A stretch of 64,000 nucleotides of DNA from Cryptomeria japonica (taxonomy: Eukaryota; Streptophyta; Pinopsida; Cupressales; Cupressaceae), in NCBI RefSeq assembly GCF_030272615.1, contig NC_081408.1, positions 615,782,476 through 615,846,475 of the forward strand. Reading direction: 5' to 3'. The notes beneath the pieces were generated by a model. It saw only the letters and a list, made by a program, of their open reading frames with translations, was not told the DNA's origin and did no database searches. Within the stretch, counting starts at the first letter, position 1, and the number at the start of each line of letters is the position of its first letter. Below, piece after piece: positions 11,860-24,447 of this stretch. The translations under genes and the position numbers were made by a program.

Positions 11860-12641
11860 TTAGTTTGTTGGTTCTGATATTTCTACATTAGGTGAAGAAA
11901 CCGGTTCCTCTTCCAACATTGTTGGTTTCTTCCTCCAGGTTTTGTTCATGTCCGCTTGAACTTTTTCAACATCAACTTCTCCTTTATGGGTGACCGGTAT
12001 ATCATCAAACATGCTCTTTTTGCTTCTGCAGAATCTTGCAATGTGACCGGGTTTGTTGCAGTGATAGCAAACGAATCCAGGTGCTCTCCAAGGTCCATTG
12101 TTCATATTTCCATTCTTCCTTTTGCATGTAGCCACAGTGTGTCAGTGTCCATGACAAATCCAACAATTTTCTCTCCATTTAGTTGTCAGTTGATAAACAT
12201 TGTTGCTTGATTGATATTTGTAGGCATTGAACCAGTTAGGGTTCCAGTTTACAAAAGATTCCAAACCAGCTCCTTGGGTCCTCTGAGGATATCTTCTGGT
12301 ATTGTTCATCACAGACCTGCATTCAAATGCTCTATGCCCAAACTTTTTGCATGCATAACAATGACCATTGAACTTATTGGATCTAGGTACATTGTTGATA
12401 AAGTAAGGAAAATTATTGTAGGCTTTGCTCCTACATACATTGGCAGTGTGTCCTTCTTTAAGACAGTTAAAGAAAACAGGTTTGAATTTTTGCTTACCTT
12501 TTCCTTTGAGTGTCGGTTGCTTCTTTGATGCTTCAGCATTTGTTCCTAAGGATTCTCCTTCCTCATGTCAAGAGAAACCAAGACCATTGGTATTCTTTAC
12601 CAGTCTAGATGATTCAAGCTTTTGCTCTAGCTTGACAGTAT
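11860..12641 (-). pseudogene. gag of N1, 3' half with zinc knuckles
   Basis: Continues the gag from 24448 across the L insertion: the frame FNKST | VKLEQKLESS joins perfectly when one target copy is removed. It then has a KNTNGLGFS motif typical of Copia gag proteins. Up to four CCHC-type knuckles follow: NCLKEGHTANVC (first Cys lost), CYACKKFGHRAFEC near 12330, CWICHGH-HTVATC near 12140 (broken by a TGA) and CYHCNKPGHIARFC near 12050. The frame ends at 11860 after a short acidic tail and does not continue into protease. A stop follows GLGFS. The role would be binding element RNA in the particle. The usual N-terminal gag domain seen in element C is absent. Confidence 0.75.
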
Positions 12642-15600
12642 TGTTGTTCACCAAAAGTGATAACCCAAGTATAGCTGCAAATCTATCTATGAGATAGCCA
12701 ATCTCAATCAATGAAACACCTCAGGGCTTGGACAACATGACAAGGATATGAATCCTTCTACTCTTCAAGCTCTGCAAAACCTACGCAGGTATACCTTTGA
12801 TGCATTTAATCAGACCTATTACAGACAAGACTGCATCAATCAAAAGCAGATGGATCTCAAAAGGTTCAAAAACTAAGAGATAACTGCAGATGGGCTAGAT
12901 CCACACTTGCAACTCAACATTTTGAATCATGAGATGGAGGGACACTTTTACATAACATAAAATATGAAAAGATATTCTGATTTTTTATTTTAAAAGGTGT
13001 TCTGACAACATTTCAATATTACAAGAGACCAGTGCCTTATCCAGGCCATAGAGTCATGCATAAAACTAGATGAGAAATCTCAGATGCAAGTTCTTTTCAA
13101 CATTAAATTTTCATGTATCAATGCCTTACATTAATACAATCCTTTGCTCTGTCACAAAACCATACTTATATGTAGATATCCAATATGCATTCAAAATCAT
13201 TAATGCTGGGTTTTAGGATTTAAATCCTTCCTTGAAGAATACCCAAAAGACAACATTACACTCTTAGAGGAATCTAAAAGAGACAACTCAAATTATCCTT
13301 GATAATATGAAATTATATGAATCTGAGTACATTTTGGAGACAATTTCATGGAAACTCACACATGCCTTGCATATGTGTGAACCTGCAAACTAAAACTAAA
13401 CCTACAATAAAGACAACACTGAAAACATAGACGAACACACTGTCATTTGCATTGATAAAAGGATGCCATCACTGGAACTTGCAATTTCAGATTTCTCCCT
13501 TGGAGCAAATCTCTCAAAAACTGGAACCCCTACAACTGAGAAGAATGGGGAATAAAAAGGAGAGGGAACCAAATCAAATCTACAACTGAATTGCCAAGTG
13601 TCTCCTCTCTAACTGAATTTTGTTCCCATTGAAACTGCTTCCAAAATATCCCACATTTATCAAAACTAACCTCATAATCAGATTCCTCACTCCGAGAGCT
13701 TTCTGAAAACATATAACACTTTATATTTTGGCCAAAATTTAGACCCTAGGCGAATTAATTCCCCAATGTGCTCAATCATTTAAATTTTTCAAAATTTAAT
13801 ATAGTTCAAACTATATCATTTACCCATTTTAAATTTGATTTTTGCCTCCAATTAGTCCTAACGCTTTGCCACGTGGCGGGATCTGATTGGTCAATGGGGT
13901 TGACCAAATGCCACCTGGGATGACACCTCATCACCACCACGTCATCTACTTTGTCATTGCCACTTGGCTGCCACATGTACACCACCTCAGCGCCACCTCA
14001 CCAGGACCCGCCTGCTGGACCGCTAACTGTACCCGCCACCTGGCTTTCGCAACTTCGCGGGGTGTAACTCGCGTGCATCTTCCTTTTGCGAAATAGCGCA
14101 CACCGTTGATCCATCTCGAACTTGCTCACTCGTTAAGTCGGCCTTCCTCTGCAAAATTTTGCCTGTCTGCCTCATGAAGCGTGCCTGCGTGGGGTCCACC
14201 TGGTCACTGCCCAGTCACCTGCTCTGTCGCCTCAAGATCTGTGCCTAGGTGTGGGCCCACCTTGGGCACCCATAGGCACTGTCCGTCAAAAGCCTTTATG
14301 GCTTAGACATATTAGATGAGTGTGGATTTTGATTTAAATATCAAAAATCTCCAATGCCCAGGCAATGTGGGATAAAACCTTTTCCTGGGACTACAACTTC
14401 TGAAGGTTTTTATTGCCTTTTAATGGCGCCTTTGCAAAATATTTCTAAAAACACTCAATATATTCCACCACGCCGCAGAGGGAGGATGCTTGGAGGGCAT
14501 GTGAGGGAGGGGGCTACTAAAGACTTTGTATTTGCTTGATTTTTTTGCTACTGCTAAACATTGCCCATTCTATCACAATTTCCTGCTATTTGCATTTTCT
14601 ATGGAGGTTTCCACATTGTCTCCTTCAATCTCCTTCTACCATGTAGGACATTGGCTTCAGACTTGGGAGACTTCACGTGGAGGGAGAGCTGGCCTCAAGC
14701 CTGCCAATTACATTGGCTTTAAACATTTTTTAAAAAATTCATTTTACTTCCATGACATAAGGGGGAATTTGCAAGTCTAACAACTGCAGATTGCGTTGCA
14801 ATTCATTTACAAATTTCTACTGCCTTTTAAATGCCAATGCCACCATTTCCAACCTTGCTTGGCAGAGGGAAAACACATGCCAATTTCCATTTGTTGTTTG
14901 AAGTTCATTGTCTTTGCTTTGAGACATGTTCCAACACCCAGCACATAGAGGATCACTGCTACTAATTTTCTGTTTAAACAAATACCTCATCCACCATGCA
15001 TAGAGAAGACTTGGCAATTTGTTTGCTATATCTTTTAAAACTAATTACTTGCCACTTCCACGCAGCAGGGGGGTTTATGGCTATTAGCAGCCAATTGCAT
15101 TTGCTTGAATGTATTTTGTGTCTTCCCCATACTCCGCATTCTACTAAAGCATTATTTTAAGTTTATTGTGGTTGCTGCTGTTCAACGCCATCCATCATCT
15201 GCCATCCATTGCTAGCAGAGAAAGAGAAGGGGGAGGCATGCGAGGAAGAAATCACTGCTGGAGCACTCCAAACACCATGCTAAACTCCACGCACACTGCA
15301 TTCTTCAAAAGACTCTAGCTGCTACTTTACCTTCCCTGTCACGCAAAGAGGGGAGTCATGCCAATTGCTATATGAATTTAGTTTTGAAGTTTAACCCCTT
15401 TTCACAGGCCACGTGAAGGAAGGAATGCCAAAATTGCATTGGCTGGAAACATCAACACCTTTCTAAACTCCACAGTAGAGGGAAAATTCACTAAGTTCAC
15501 TTGTTGTAGCTTGATGGTTTCTATAGCCTCTTCACCAACCATCACGTGAGAGGAGGCCAGCAATGGTTTTCTATTGCTATGCTTCTTTTCTTAACAATTT

Positions 15601-17227
15601 TACATTGCCAGTTCACAAACCACGTGAGCTTAGATAGATGGCTATACACCAGCCAATTTGCATTTTCATACTTTTTGTTTATGGCAACCTTTGGTATGTA
15701 ATCGTCCAAAATCATTACATGCGGCAGAGAGGGTGAGATCAATGTGAGCATTAACCAGGATTTCAAGTTTTGTAATAACATCATCGCAAAGGTCAATGGC
15801 TGCTTCTATCTTATCTTTATCAACCAATTCCCACACTCCTCCATTGCTTACATCTAGCATGCAAAATACCTTGGTTGTATAGATCAAGAGAGGCATTCCC
15901 ATTTTTGCATTATCCTCTAGTGGGAAACATATAAGTATTTGACTCCAAAAATGGACGTCAACATTACTCTAGAAATGCTCATAAAGCCAAGTCGCCAATA
16001 AAATAACAATGCACAGGCAAGAGCCAGGCTGGGCCCCAAAGTGGGTCCGATTAAAAAAAAATTCGTTTTCGTACAACTGACCTTCGGAATGCTTCAGGAA
16101 CCTCAAACACACCTCTAGAAATGATCGGCATCGCTTTCAGATCATTAATCCACATTTTACAACCTTCAGGCAATTACGCCACAATTTTTGCATTTAATCG
16201 CGAAAACGTAATTTTCAAACCTGTCAAAACACCTTTCTGGAGCTCGCCATCTGACAAGCGTGTATTCTGATATACAAGGATGACTTCTACCAAATGGTTT
16301 CTCAAGAAAAGTCCCGTGCAAAGAGTTATTAATTTTTGAAAATGCCCAACTGGCTTTGTCGACACTGCGGACCTGATGAAGTCAATGTCCTGGCAACACA
16401 TGACGCCTTTCTCAAAAATATCAAACGACCTCCGTAGGCCCTCAAATTTAGAACACATGTAGCTTTAAGTGTATATTAAATCTTTGAATACTCAGTTCGA
16501 TCACCAGACTGACAGGATGCAAATGGTGCACTCACCAAAATAGCTACATTAACTGATACAACACTAGAGGTACGGATAACTGAATTTGATGGCAAAATGA
16601 GGTCTTTTGAAAATCGATCAAACGGATTGATAAAGGCTTGAAACTTGAAACGTAGCTCACTATTTATACCAAAATTATGCCAAAACAAACATTTTGGCAT
16701 GACGCTTACTGAGACAACTTTTACACTTGTGCGAAACAGGGCTCTGACTAGCTGTCGAAACAGGGACTTGCCAAAACACATAAACTGCAAACGGATTCGG
16801 CTTTGAAAACTGAGCAACTGGATTTGTAAAGACCTAAAATTTTGCAAGCTGACTCACATTAATGCATACAATTGAATCCACTTTTAATTTCTCCATGACG
16901 ATCAACAGGGAAAAAGATGTAATCTCTCAAAATAGGCTACTCAATAAAAACTGCATTTGTGCCTAAAATGCACTTTCAACTCACCCCTCAAACTGGGTAC
17001 CTCATAAACTTATCCAAATTGAATTCTGAAAGTTTTACATCGTTGAATAGGCCAAATGAAAGGTGTGGGACATGAATCCCAAGCCTTACCCTTTGAAAAT
17101 CAATCGGCTCCATTTACCCTCTCGCAAACTAGGCCATTCAAACTGACTTATTTAGGTGCCTTGGAAATGCAGGGCAAAATTTTGAAATGGGCCTATAAAC
17201 ATGACTCAGTTTTAAATACTCCCAATA
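12642..17227 (-). repeat. LTR A (3' LTR) of L
   Basis: Plus strand starts TGTTGTTCACCAAAAG and ends CCCAATA. It is collinear with 19862-24447 along its full length, with scattered substitutions. It contains a CAATGTGGGATAAAACC block near 14366 and a small-exon-like GC-rich stretch near 13870-14090. None of the ORFs inside has coding support. Confidence 0.9.
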
Positions 17228-17640
17228 GTGGCTCTGACTGGGGATGGTTGATTGCAAGATCAACACAAGAATCCAGATATCTTTGGTTAAGCAGACTACC
17301 CAAAAACGGATCACTCTTCTCTCAATCCTTCTCTTCTCGTATCAAAAACAAGGCTTCCTTATTCTACCCAAACAGCAAGGCACTTTATTGAAAACCACAC
17401 AACTAAAGCAAAGCAACTGTACAAAATATACAACTTATAAATGGCCCCGGGCCATCAAAACTGAAATCAATTCTTACCTCTGTCAAAAACATGACTCTCT
17501 TTCCCACAAACCGGAGGTAAGTTGAGATCATCATTCCAATCTGCCTGATCAAAAACACTTCCACTTCTAATCAGCTGGTCATATAAAGCATAATCATCAA
17601 CATGTTTATAATCATGATATCTCTGGAAATCAAACACATG
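17228..17640 (-). other. 3' non-coding region of L
   Basis: No gene. On the minus strand it includes a purine-rich stretch near 17310-17345 (AGAAGAGAAGGATTGAGAG) and ends with CCCCAGTCAGAGCCAC directly at LTR A. Confidence 0.5.
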
Positions 17641-19020
17641 CTAAAAGGACTGATCACTAGGTGACATAAGAGTGCCATACTCTTTACCATTTTTTTCCAG
17701 CTGAGATGAAAAGTAGTCTAACTCATTCTGAAAGTTGAAAACATTAGGCACATCTATATTACTAGTTTTCTCAAATGATGAACACTCCTCCACAATGATG
17801 GCTTGCAAACTAGAGAGGAAAACTTCCTCATAACATGACTGCACTTCCACTTGCTGATCACATTTTCTATCAGCACTTTGCACACATGAAAATACATGAT
17901 TTTTACTTGCCAATGGTTCATTTCCTCCTTGCAAATCTAAGAAAAACACCCCAGATCTGTCATGTCTTCTAAAAGGTAGATCCTCATAATGCATATCAAA
18001 GCCAGAATTCATATCAACATATGAACGTTCATTATCATACCTATCAGCCATATATGCATTATCATTTTGTCTATCAAACATAGGAAAAGAATCAACATCA
18101 TATGTATCATTTTTTACACCCTCAAAAACATCATCAGAATCAAAACATATACTAAGTGGGTATGAAAGATTGGGCACATTTTTGAATCCATGTCTCTGAA
18201 AATCAGTAGCTAAGAGTTCTGAAATTTGCTCACTACTTAGTGAACCTCCTTCATTTTCATTTTCCTTGGCTTCATCCTCTGAGCTGTAAACATTGCCCCA
18301 ATCTAATAAAGGTATTGGATCTGTAGTGTTCATGTCCCTATGCACATTTATTTCATCATCACAACAACTTGCATCTGCATCATATCCTTTATCACGCTGC
18401 TCATAATGTGTTGCTACATGTTGCAACATAGTTTCATAACTAGGGTTACAAACATCTTGTGGATTGAAATCAACAACAAGGTGATCTACATCATTAGCAT
18501 CTGAAACCTCAATGGGCTCATAATTCACTGAACAATCACTATTCTCACAAATTTCTTCTCGCTCTGAATACACATCTAAACTTTCATGCTGAGAATAATC
18601 ACATTCAACATCATAGGAGGTATATCCACTCACGGATTCATCTCTCTCATTATTTTTAATCTTGTGTATATTTTCAGATTGGTTACTTTCAATCATATCT
18701 ATCCATTCTTTAATAGATTCAACACATTCTTCTCTGAAGGTAGTAGACCAATTAACTGAGTTAGGCTCATAAAGCTCTAAGAATATCTCAATTAAAACAG
18801 ACTCAGGGGGTCTATTATCAGTTGAAAGCTCATTCAATGCAGCTAAAAATCTTTCATAGAAGACATATGATGATTCTCCTTTACTTCTTAGCCCTACTTT
18901 CCCTTTTAACAACCAGACAAATCTCTCTTGGATCATTTGAAGACATTTTTCAATTTCTATATTGATCTCTTTCAAATTTGACAAAGGATTCACGGATCTA
19001 GGAACTACATCTGGATCCAT
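17641..19020 (-). CDS. Acidic protein of L, 459 aa, function unknown
   Basis: Single uninterrupted frame from MDPDVVPRS to a stop at 17641. It is the longest clean ORF in the nested retroelements. The first ~130 aa are mixed and partly helical (IEIEKCLQMIQERFVWLL), with Trp and Cys residues. The remainder is strongly acidic, rich in Asp, Glu, Ser, Asn and Tyr and probably disordered. No zinc knuckle, protease, RT or integrase motif is visible. It is the only substantial interior product of L. Position (after the PBS, before the 3' LTR) and composition suggest a gag-leader or extra-ORF type product like those upstream of gag in Ogre/Tat elements, but I cannot show homology. Its intactness within an element that lacks pol is notable. 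Confidence 0.6.
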   Translation of the reverse strand: MDPDVVPRSVNPLSNLKEINIEIEKCLQMIQERFVWLLKGKVGLRSKGESSYVFYERFLAALNELSTDNRPPESVLIEIFLELYEPNSVNWSTTFREECVESIKEWIDMIESNQSENIHKIKNNERDESVSGYTSYDVECDYSQHESLDVYSEREEICENSDCSVNYEPIEVSDANDVDHLVVDFNPQDVCNPSYETMLQHVATHYEQRDKGYDADASCCDDEINVHRDMNTTDPIPLLDWGNVYSSEDEAKENENEGGSLSSEQISELLATDFQRHGFKNVPNLSYPLSICFDSDDVFEGVKNDTYDVDSFPMFDRQNDNAYMADRYDNERSYVDMNSGFDMHYEDLPFRRHDRSGVFFLDLQGGNEPLASKNHVFSCVQSADRKCDQQVEVQSCYEEVFLSSLQAIIVEECSSFEKTSNIDVPNVFNFQNELDYFSSQLEKNGKEYGTLMSPSDQSF

Positions 19021-19154
19021 CAGGTTTTATAACAGTCACTGAACCATTATTTTTTGACCATGCATCTTATTGTGTCATAAATTCATTCAAAAACATATGC
19101 AGTCACTAATTTTCGGAATCATACACACTTCTCACCATATTTCTGACTAAAAAC

Positions 19155-19409
19155 TTATTTCAATGAAGTATGTAAATTGTAAATTTCTTTTCCTTTTAAC
19201 GGTGACTTTTTCACCTCATAAGGAACATGAATTTTCTCATTAATACTTTGAGGAATACCTAGAGTAAATTTGTTGCTGCTATTGTTGCTCTGATATTCGG
19301 TAAGATCTCTCTGAGATCTTTTAACATTATACACTAATCTTCGTACAGAGTCACCACCTCCTTCACAGAAGAAAATATCTTCAATAGATTCTTTGAGATC
19401 TACAATCAT
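19155..19409 (-). CDS. Small ORF (84 aa) upstream of the L protein, doubtful
   Basis: Balanced composition with a charged C-terminus (KKSPLKGKE). It lies 134 bp upstream of the 459-aa ORF in a different frame. No homologue recognised. It may be a first exon, an upstream ORF or chance. Confidence 0.25.
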   Translation of the reverse strand: MIVDLKESIEDIFFCEGGGDSVRRLVYNVKRSQRDLTEYQSNNSSNKFTLGIPQSINEKIHVPYEVKKSPLKGKEIYNLHTSLK

Positions 19410-19734
19410 AAAACCCCAAGCAACTGCTAAATCTTTGATGCAAGTTCACCAAATATTTTAAAACTTTTACCACAATGAACACTGGTGCAGAGATCTTTTA
19501 CAGTTGCCACTCACTGCTGTGAGAATTTATAAAATCATTTGTAGAACATGAACAGATCTGAACTCACACAAAGATAAAAGGACAACAAGTTTTCCACACT
19601 TGACACAGAACATTACCAGGCACATAACTACAGATCTGAAAATTCTTTCAGATTTATAATACTTTTATGACTCTTTTCTCAAATAGATATGGCACAACTC
19701 TGGGATTCGATTCAACATGGGTTATTACAACACT

Positions 19735-19752
19735 TCCCCAGCAGAGTCGCCA
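19735..19752 (-). other. Second PBS-like site of L
   Basis: Plus strand TCCCCAGCAGAGTCGCCA; minus strand TGGCGACTCTGCTGGGGA. It lies 104 bp inside the first site and is followed, as there, by TTTTTGTTGT on the plus strand. The LTR/PBS junction appears to be tandemly duplicated. Confidence 0.55.
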
Positions 19753-19838
19753 TTTTTGTTGTGGTGACTCGGATGGGATAATATCAACCTTATATGAATT
19801 AATTATTTCTTAACCAGAGGCTCTTGACAATTCATTTA

Positions 19839-19857
19839 CTCCCCCGTAGAGTCGCCA
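19839..19857 (-). other. Primer binding site of L
   Basis: Minus strand TGGCGACTCTACGGGGGAG, 4 nt from LTR B. The pattern TGGCGACTC...GGGGA is the form expected for an Arg-tRNA primer in Tat/Ogre-type elements; the tRNA assignment is from memory. Confidence 0.6.
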
Positions 19858-19861
19858 TTTT

Positions 19862-22800
19862 TGTTGTTCACCAAAAGTGATAACCCAAGTATACCTACAA
19901 ATCTATCTATGAGATAGCCAATCTCAATCAATGAAACACCTCAGGACCTGGACAACATGACAAGGATATGAATCCTTCTACTCTTCAGGCTCTGCAAAAC
20001 CTAGGTGGGTATACCTTTGATGCATTTAATCAGACCTATTACAAACAAGACTGCATCAATCAAAAGCAGATGGATCTCAAAAGGCTCAAAAACTAAGAGA
20101 TAACTGCAGATGGGCTAGATCCACACTTGCAACTCAACATTTTGAATCATGAGATGGAGGGACACTTCCACATAACATAAAATATGAAAAGATATTCTGA
20201 TTTTTTATTTTAAAAGGTGTTCTGACAACATTTCAATATTACAAGAGACCAGTGCCTTATCCAGGCCACAGAGTCATGCATAAAACTGTATGAGAAATCT
20301 CAGATGCAAGTTCTTTTCAACATTAAATTTTCATGTATCAATGCCTTACATTAATAAAATCCTTTGCTCTGTCACAAAACCATACTTATATGTAGATATC
20401 CAATATGCATTCAAAATCATTATTGCTAGGTTTTAGGATTTAAATCCTTCCTTAAAGAATACCCAAAAGACAACATTACACTCTTAGAGGAATCTAAAAG
20501 AGACAACTCAAATTATCCTTGATAATATGAAATTATATGAATCTGAGTACATTTTGGAGACAATTTCATGGAAACTCACACATGCCTTGCATATGTGTGA
20601 ACCTGCAAACTGAAACTAAACCTACAGTAAAGACAACACTAAAAACATAGACGAACACACTGTCATTTGCATTGATAAAAGGATGCCATCACTGGAACCT
20701 ACAATTTCGGATTTCTCCCTTGGAGCAAATCTCTCAAAAACTAGAACCCCTACAACTGAGAAGAATGGGGAATAAAAAGGAGAGGGAACCAAATCAAATC
20801 TGCAATTGAATTGCCAAGTGTCTCCTCTCTAATTGAATTTTGTTCCCGTGGAAAATGCTTCCAAAATATCCCAAATTTATCAAAATTAACCTCGTAATCG
20901 GATTCCTCAATCCGAGAGCTTTCCGAAAATATATAACACTTTATATTTTGGCCAAAATTTAGACCCTGGGCGAATTAATTCCCCAATGTGCTCAATCATT
21001 TAAATTTTTTGAAATTTAATATAGTTCAAACTATATCATTTACTCATTTTAAATTTGATTTTTGCCTCCAATTAGTCCTAACGCTTTGCCACGTGGTGGG
21101 ATCTGATTGGTCAACGGGGTTGACCAGATGCCACCTGGGATGACACCTCATCACCGCCACATCATCTGCTTTGTCATTGCCACTTGGCCGCCACATGTAC
21201 ACCACCTCAGCGCCACCTCACCGGGACCCGCCCGCTGGACCGCTGACTGTACCCGCCACCTGGCTTTCGCAACTTCATGGAGTATAACTCGCGTGCATCT
21301 TCCTTTCATGAAATAGTGCGCATTGTTGATCCATCTCGAACTTGCTCACTCGTTAAGTCGGCCTTCCTCTGCAAAATTTTGCATGTCTGCCTCGAGAAGC
21401 GTGCCTACGTGGGGTCCACCTGGTCCTCGCCCAGTCACCTGCTCTGTCGCCTCAAGATCCGTGCTCGCGTGTGGGCCCACCTTGGGCGCCCATAGGCACC
21501 GTCCGTCAAAAGCCTTTATGGCTTAGACATATTAGATGAGTGTGGATTTTGATTTAAATATCAAAAATCTCCAATGCCCAGGCAATGTGGGATAAAACCT
21601 TTTCCTGGGACTGCAACTTCTGAAGGTTTTTATTGCCTTTTAATGGTGCCTTTTTAAAATATTTCTAAAAACTCTCAATATATTCCACCACGCCGCAGAG
21701 GGAGGATGCTTGGAGGGCACGTGAGGGAGGGGGCTACTAAAGACTTTGTATTTGCTTGATTTTTTTGCTACTGTTGAACATTGCCCATTCTATCACAATT
21801 TCCTGCTATTTGCATTTGCTATGGAGGTTTCCACATTGTCTCCTTCAATCTCCTTCTACCATGTAGGACGTTGGCTTCAGACTTGGGAGACTTCACTTGG
21901 AGGGAGAGCTGGCCTCAAGCCTGCCAATTACATTGTCTTTAAACATTTTTAAAAAATTTCATTTTACTTCCATGACATAAGGGGGAATTTTCAAGTCTAA
22001 CAACTGCAGATTGCATTGCAATTCATTTACAAATTTATGCTAACTTTTAAATGCCAATGCCACCATTTCCAACCTTGCTTGGCAGAGGGAAAACACATGC
22101 CAATTTCCATTTGTTGTTTGAAGTTCATTGTCTTTGCTTTGAGACATGTTCCAACACCCAGCACACAGAGGATCACTGCTTCTAATTTTCTATTTAAACA
22201 AATACCTCATCCACCACGCATAGAGAAGACTTGGCAATTTGTTTGCTATATCTTTTAAAACTAATTACTTGCCACTTCCACACAGCAGAGGGGTTTATGG
22301 CTTTTAGCAGCCAATTGCATTTGCTTGAATGTATTTTGTGCCTTCCCCATACTCCACATTCTACTAAAGCATTATTTTAAGTTTATTGTGGCTGCTGCTA
22401 TTCAATGCCATCCATCATCTGCCATCCATTGCTAGTAGAGAAAGAGAAGGGGGAGGCATGTGAGGAAGAAATCATTGCTGGAGCACTCCAAACACCATGC
22501 TAAACTCCACGCACACTGCATTCTTCAAAAGACTCTAGCTGCTACTTTACCTTCCCTGTCACGCAAAGAGGGGAGTCATGCCAATTGCTATATGAATTTA
22601 GTTTTGAAGTTTAACCCCTTTTCACAGGCCACGTGAAGGAAGGAATGCCAAAATTGCATTGGCTGGAAACATCAACACCTTTCTAAACTCCACAGTAGAG
22701 GGAAAATTCACTAAGTTCACTTGTTGTAGCTTGATGGTTTCTATAGCCTCTTCACCAACCATCACGTGAGAGGAGACTAGCAATGGTTTTCTATTGCTAT

Positions 22801-24447
22801 GCTTCTTTTCTTAATAATTTTACATTGCCAATTCACAAACCACGTGAGCTTAGATAGATGGTTATACACTAACCAATTTGCATTTTCATACTTTTTGTTT
22901 ATGGCAGCCTTTGGTATGTAATCGTCCAAAATCATTACATGCGGCAGAGAGGGTGAGATCAATGCGAGCATTATCCAGGATTTCAAGTTTTGTAATAACA
23001 TCATCGCGAAGGTCAATGGCTGCTTCTATCTTATCTTTATCAACCAATTCCCACACTCCTCCATTGCTTACATCTAGCATGCAAAATACCTTGGTTGTAT
23101 AGATCAAGAGAGGCATTCCCATTTTTGCATTATCCTCTGGTGGAAAACATATAAGTATTTGACTCCAACAATGGACATCAACATTACTCTAGAAATGCTC
23201 ATAAAGCCAAGTTGCCAATAAAATAACAATGCACAGGCAAGAGCCAGGCCGGGCCAAAAAGTGGGTCCGACTAAAAAAAATTTCGTTTTCGTGCAACTGA
23301 CCTTCGGAATGCTTCAGGAACCTCAAACACACCTCTAGAAATGATCGGCATCGCTTTCGGATCATTAATCCGCATTTTACAACCTTCAGGCAATTACGCC
23401 ACAATTTTCGCATTTAATCGCGAAGACATAATTTTCAAACCTGTCAAAACACCTTTCTGGAGCTCGCCATCTAACAGGCATGTATTCTGATATACAAGGA
23501 TGACTTCTACCAAACGGTTTCTCAAGACAAGTCCCGCGCAAAGAGTTATTAATTTTCAAAAATGCCCAACTGGCTTTGTCGACACTGCGGACCTGATGAA
23601 GTCAATGTCCTAGCAACACATGACGCCTTTCTCAAAAATATCAAACGACCTCCGTAGGCCCTCAAATTTAGAACACAGGTAGCTTTAAGTACATATTAAA
23701 TCTTCAAATCCTCAGTTCGATCACCAGACTGACAAGATGCAAATGGTGCACTCACCAAAATAGCTACATTAACTGATACAACACTAGAGGTACGGATAAC
23801 TGAATTTGATGGCAAAATGAGGTCTTTTGAAAATCGATCAAACGGATTGATAAAGTCTTGAAATTTGAAACGTAGCTCACCATTTATACCAAAATTAGCC
23901 TGGAACAAACATTCTGGCATGACGCTTACTGAGGCAACTTTTACACTTGTGCGAAATAGGGCTCCGACTAGCTATCGAAACAGGGACTTGCCAAAACACA
24001 CAAACTGCAAATGGATTCGGCTTTGAAAACTGAGCAAATGGATTCGCAAAGACCTAAAATTTTGCAGGCTGACTCACATTAATGCATAAAATTGAATCCA
24101 CTTTTAATTTCTCCATGATGATCAACAGGGAAAAAGATGTAATCTCTCAAAGTAGGCTACTCAATAAAAGCTGCATTTGTGCCTAAAATGCACTTTCAGC
24201 TCACCCCTCAAACTGGGTACCTCATAAACTTATCCAAATTGAATTCTAAAAGTTTTACATCACTGAATAGGCCAAATGAAAGGTGTGGGACATGAATCCT
24301 GAGTCTTACCCTCTGAAAATCAATCGGCTCCATTTACCCTCTCGCAAACTAGGCCATTCAAACTGACTTATTTAGGTGCCTTGGAAATGCAGGGCAGAAT
24401 TTTGAAATGGGCCTATAAACTTGACTCAGTTTTGAATACTCCCAACA
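19862..24447 (-). repeat. LTR B (5' LTR) of L
   Basis: Plus strand starts TGTTGTTCACCAAAAG and ends CCCAACA. Full-length partner of 12642-17227. Also related, over shared blocks, to the solo LTR at 28355-32165. It contains no supported gene. Confidence 0.9.

Larger units (their letters stand above)
19021..19838 (-). other. 5' interior of L, mostly non-coding
   Basis: AT-rich sequence between PBS and the 459-aa ORF. An 84-codon ORF at 19155-19409 (MIVDLKESIEDIFF...) is the only coding candidate. It is in another frame from the main ORF and could be an upstream ORF or a first exon. A second PBS-like site lies at 19735-19752. Confidence 0.4.
12642..24447 (-). mobile_element. L: large-LTR non-autonomous (LARD-like) element inside N1 gag
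   Basis: Two LTRs of 4,586 bp each (by my count) flank a 2,634-bp interior. Left flank AGTAT (12637-12641) and right flank AGTAC (24448-24452) form a 5-bp target duplication with one mismatch, and removing it restores the N1 gag frame. Orientation is minus: a PBS-like site TGGCGACTCTACGGGGGAG lies 4 nt inside LTR B, the interior ORF is on the minus strand, and the 3' motif CCCCAGTCAGAGC adjoins LTR A as in the coding Gypsy at 3384. Very long LTRs with a short interior lacking pol fit LARD-type derivatives. The PBS resembles the Arg-tRNA-type site of Tat/Ogre Gypsy elements, so a Gypsy origin is likely. Confidence 0.85.

Noticed and set aside
12642-17227. Numerous 60-120-codon ORFs within the L LTRs, including a GC-rich one near 13887-14096
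   Set aside because: Not conserved as frames between LTR A, LTR B and the solo LTR, with no coding features.
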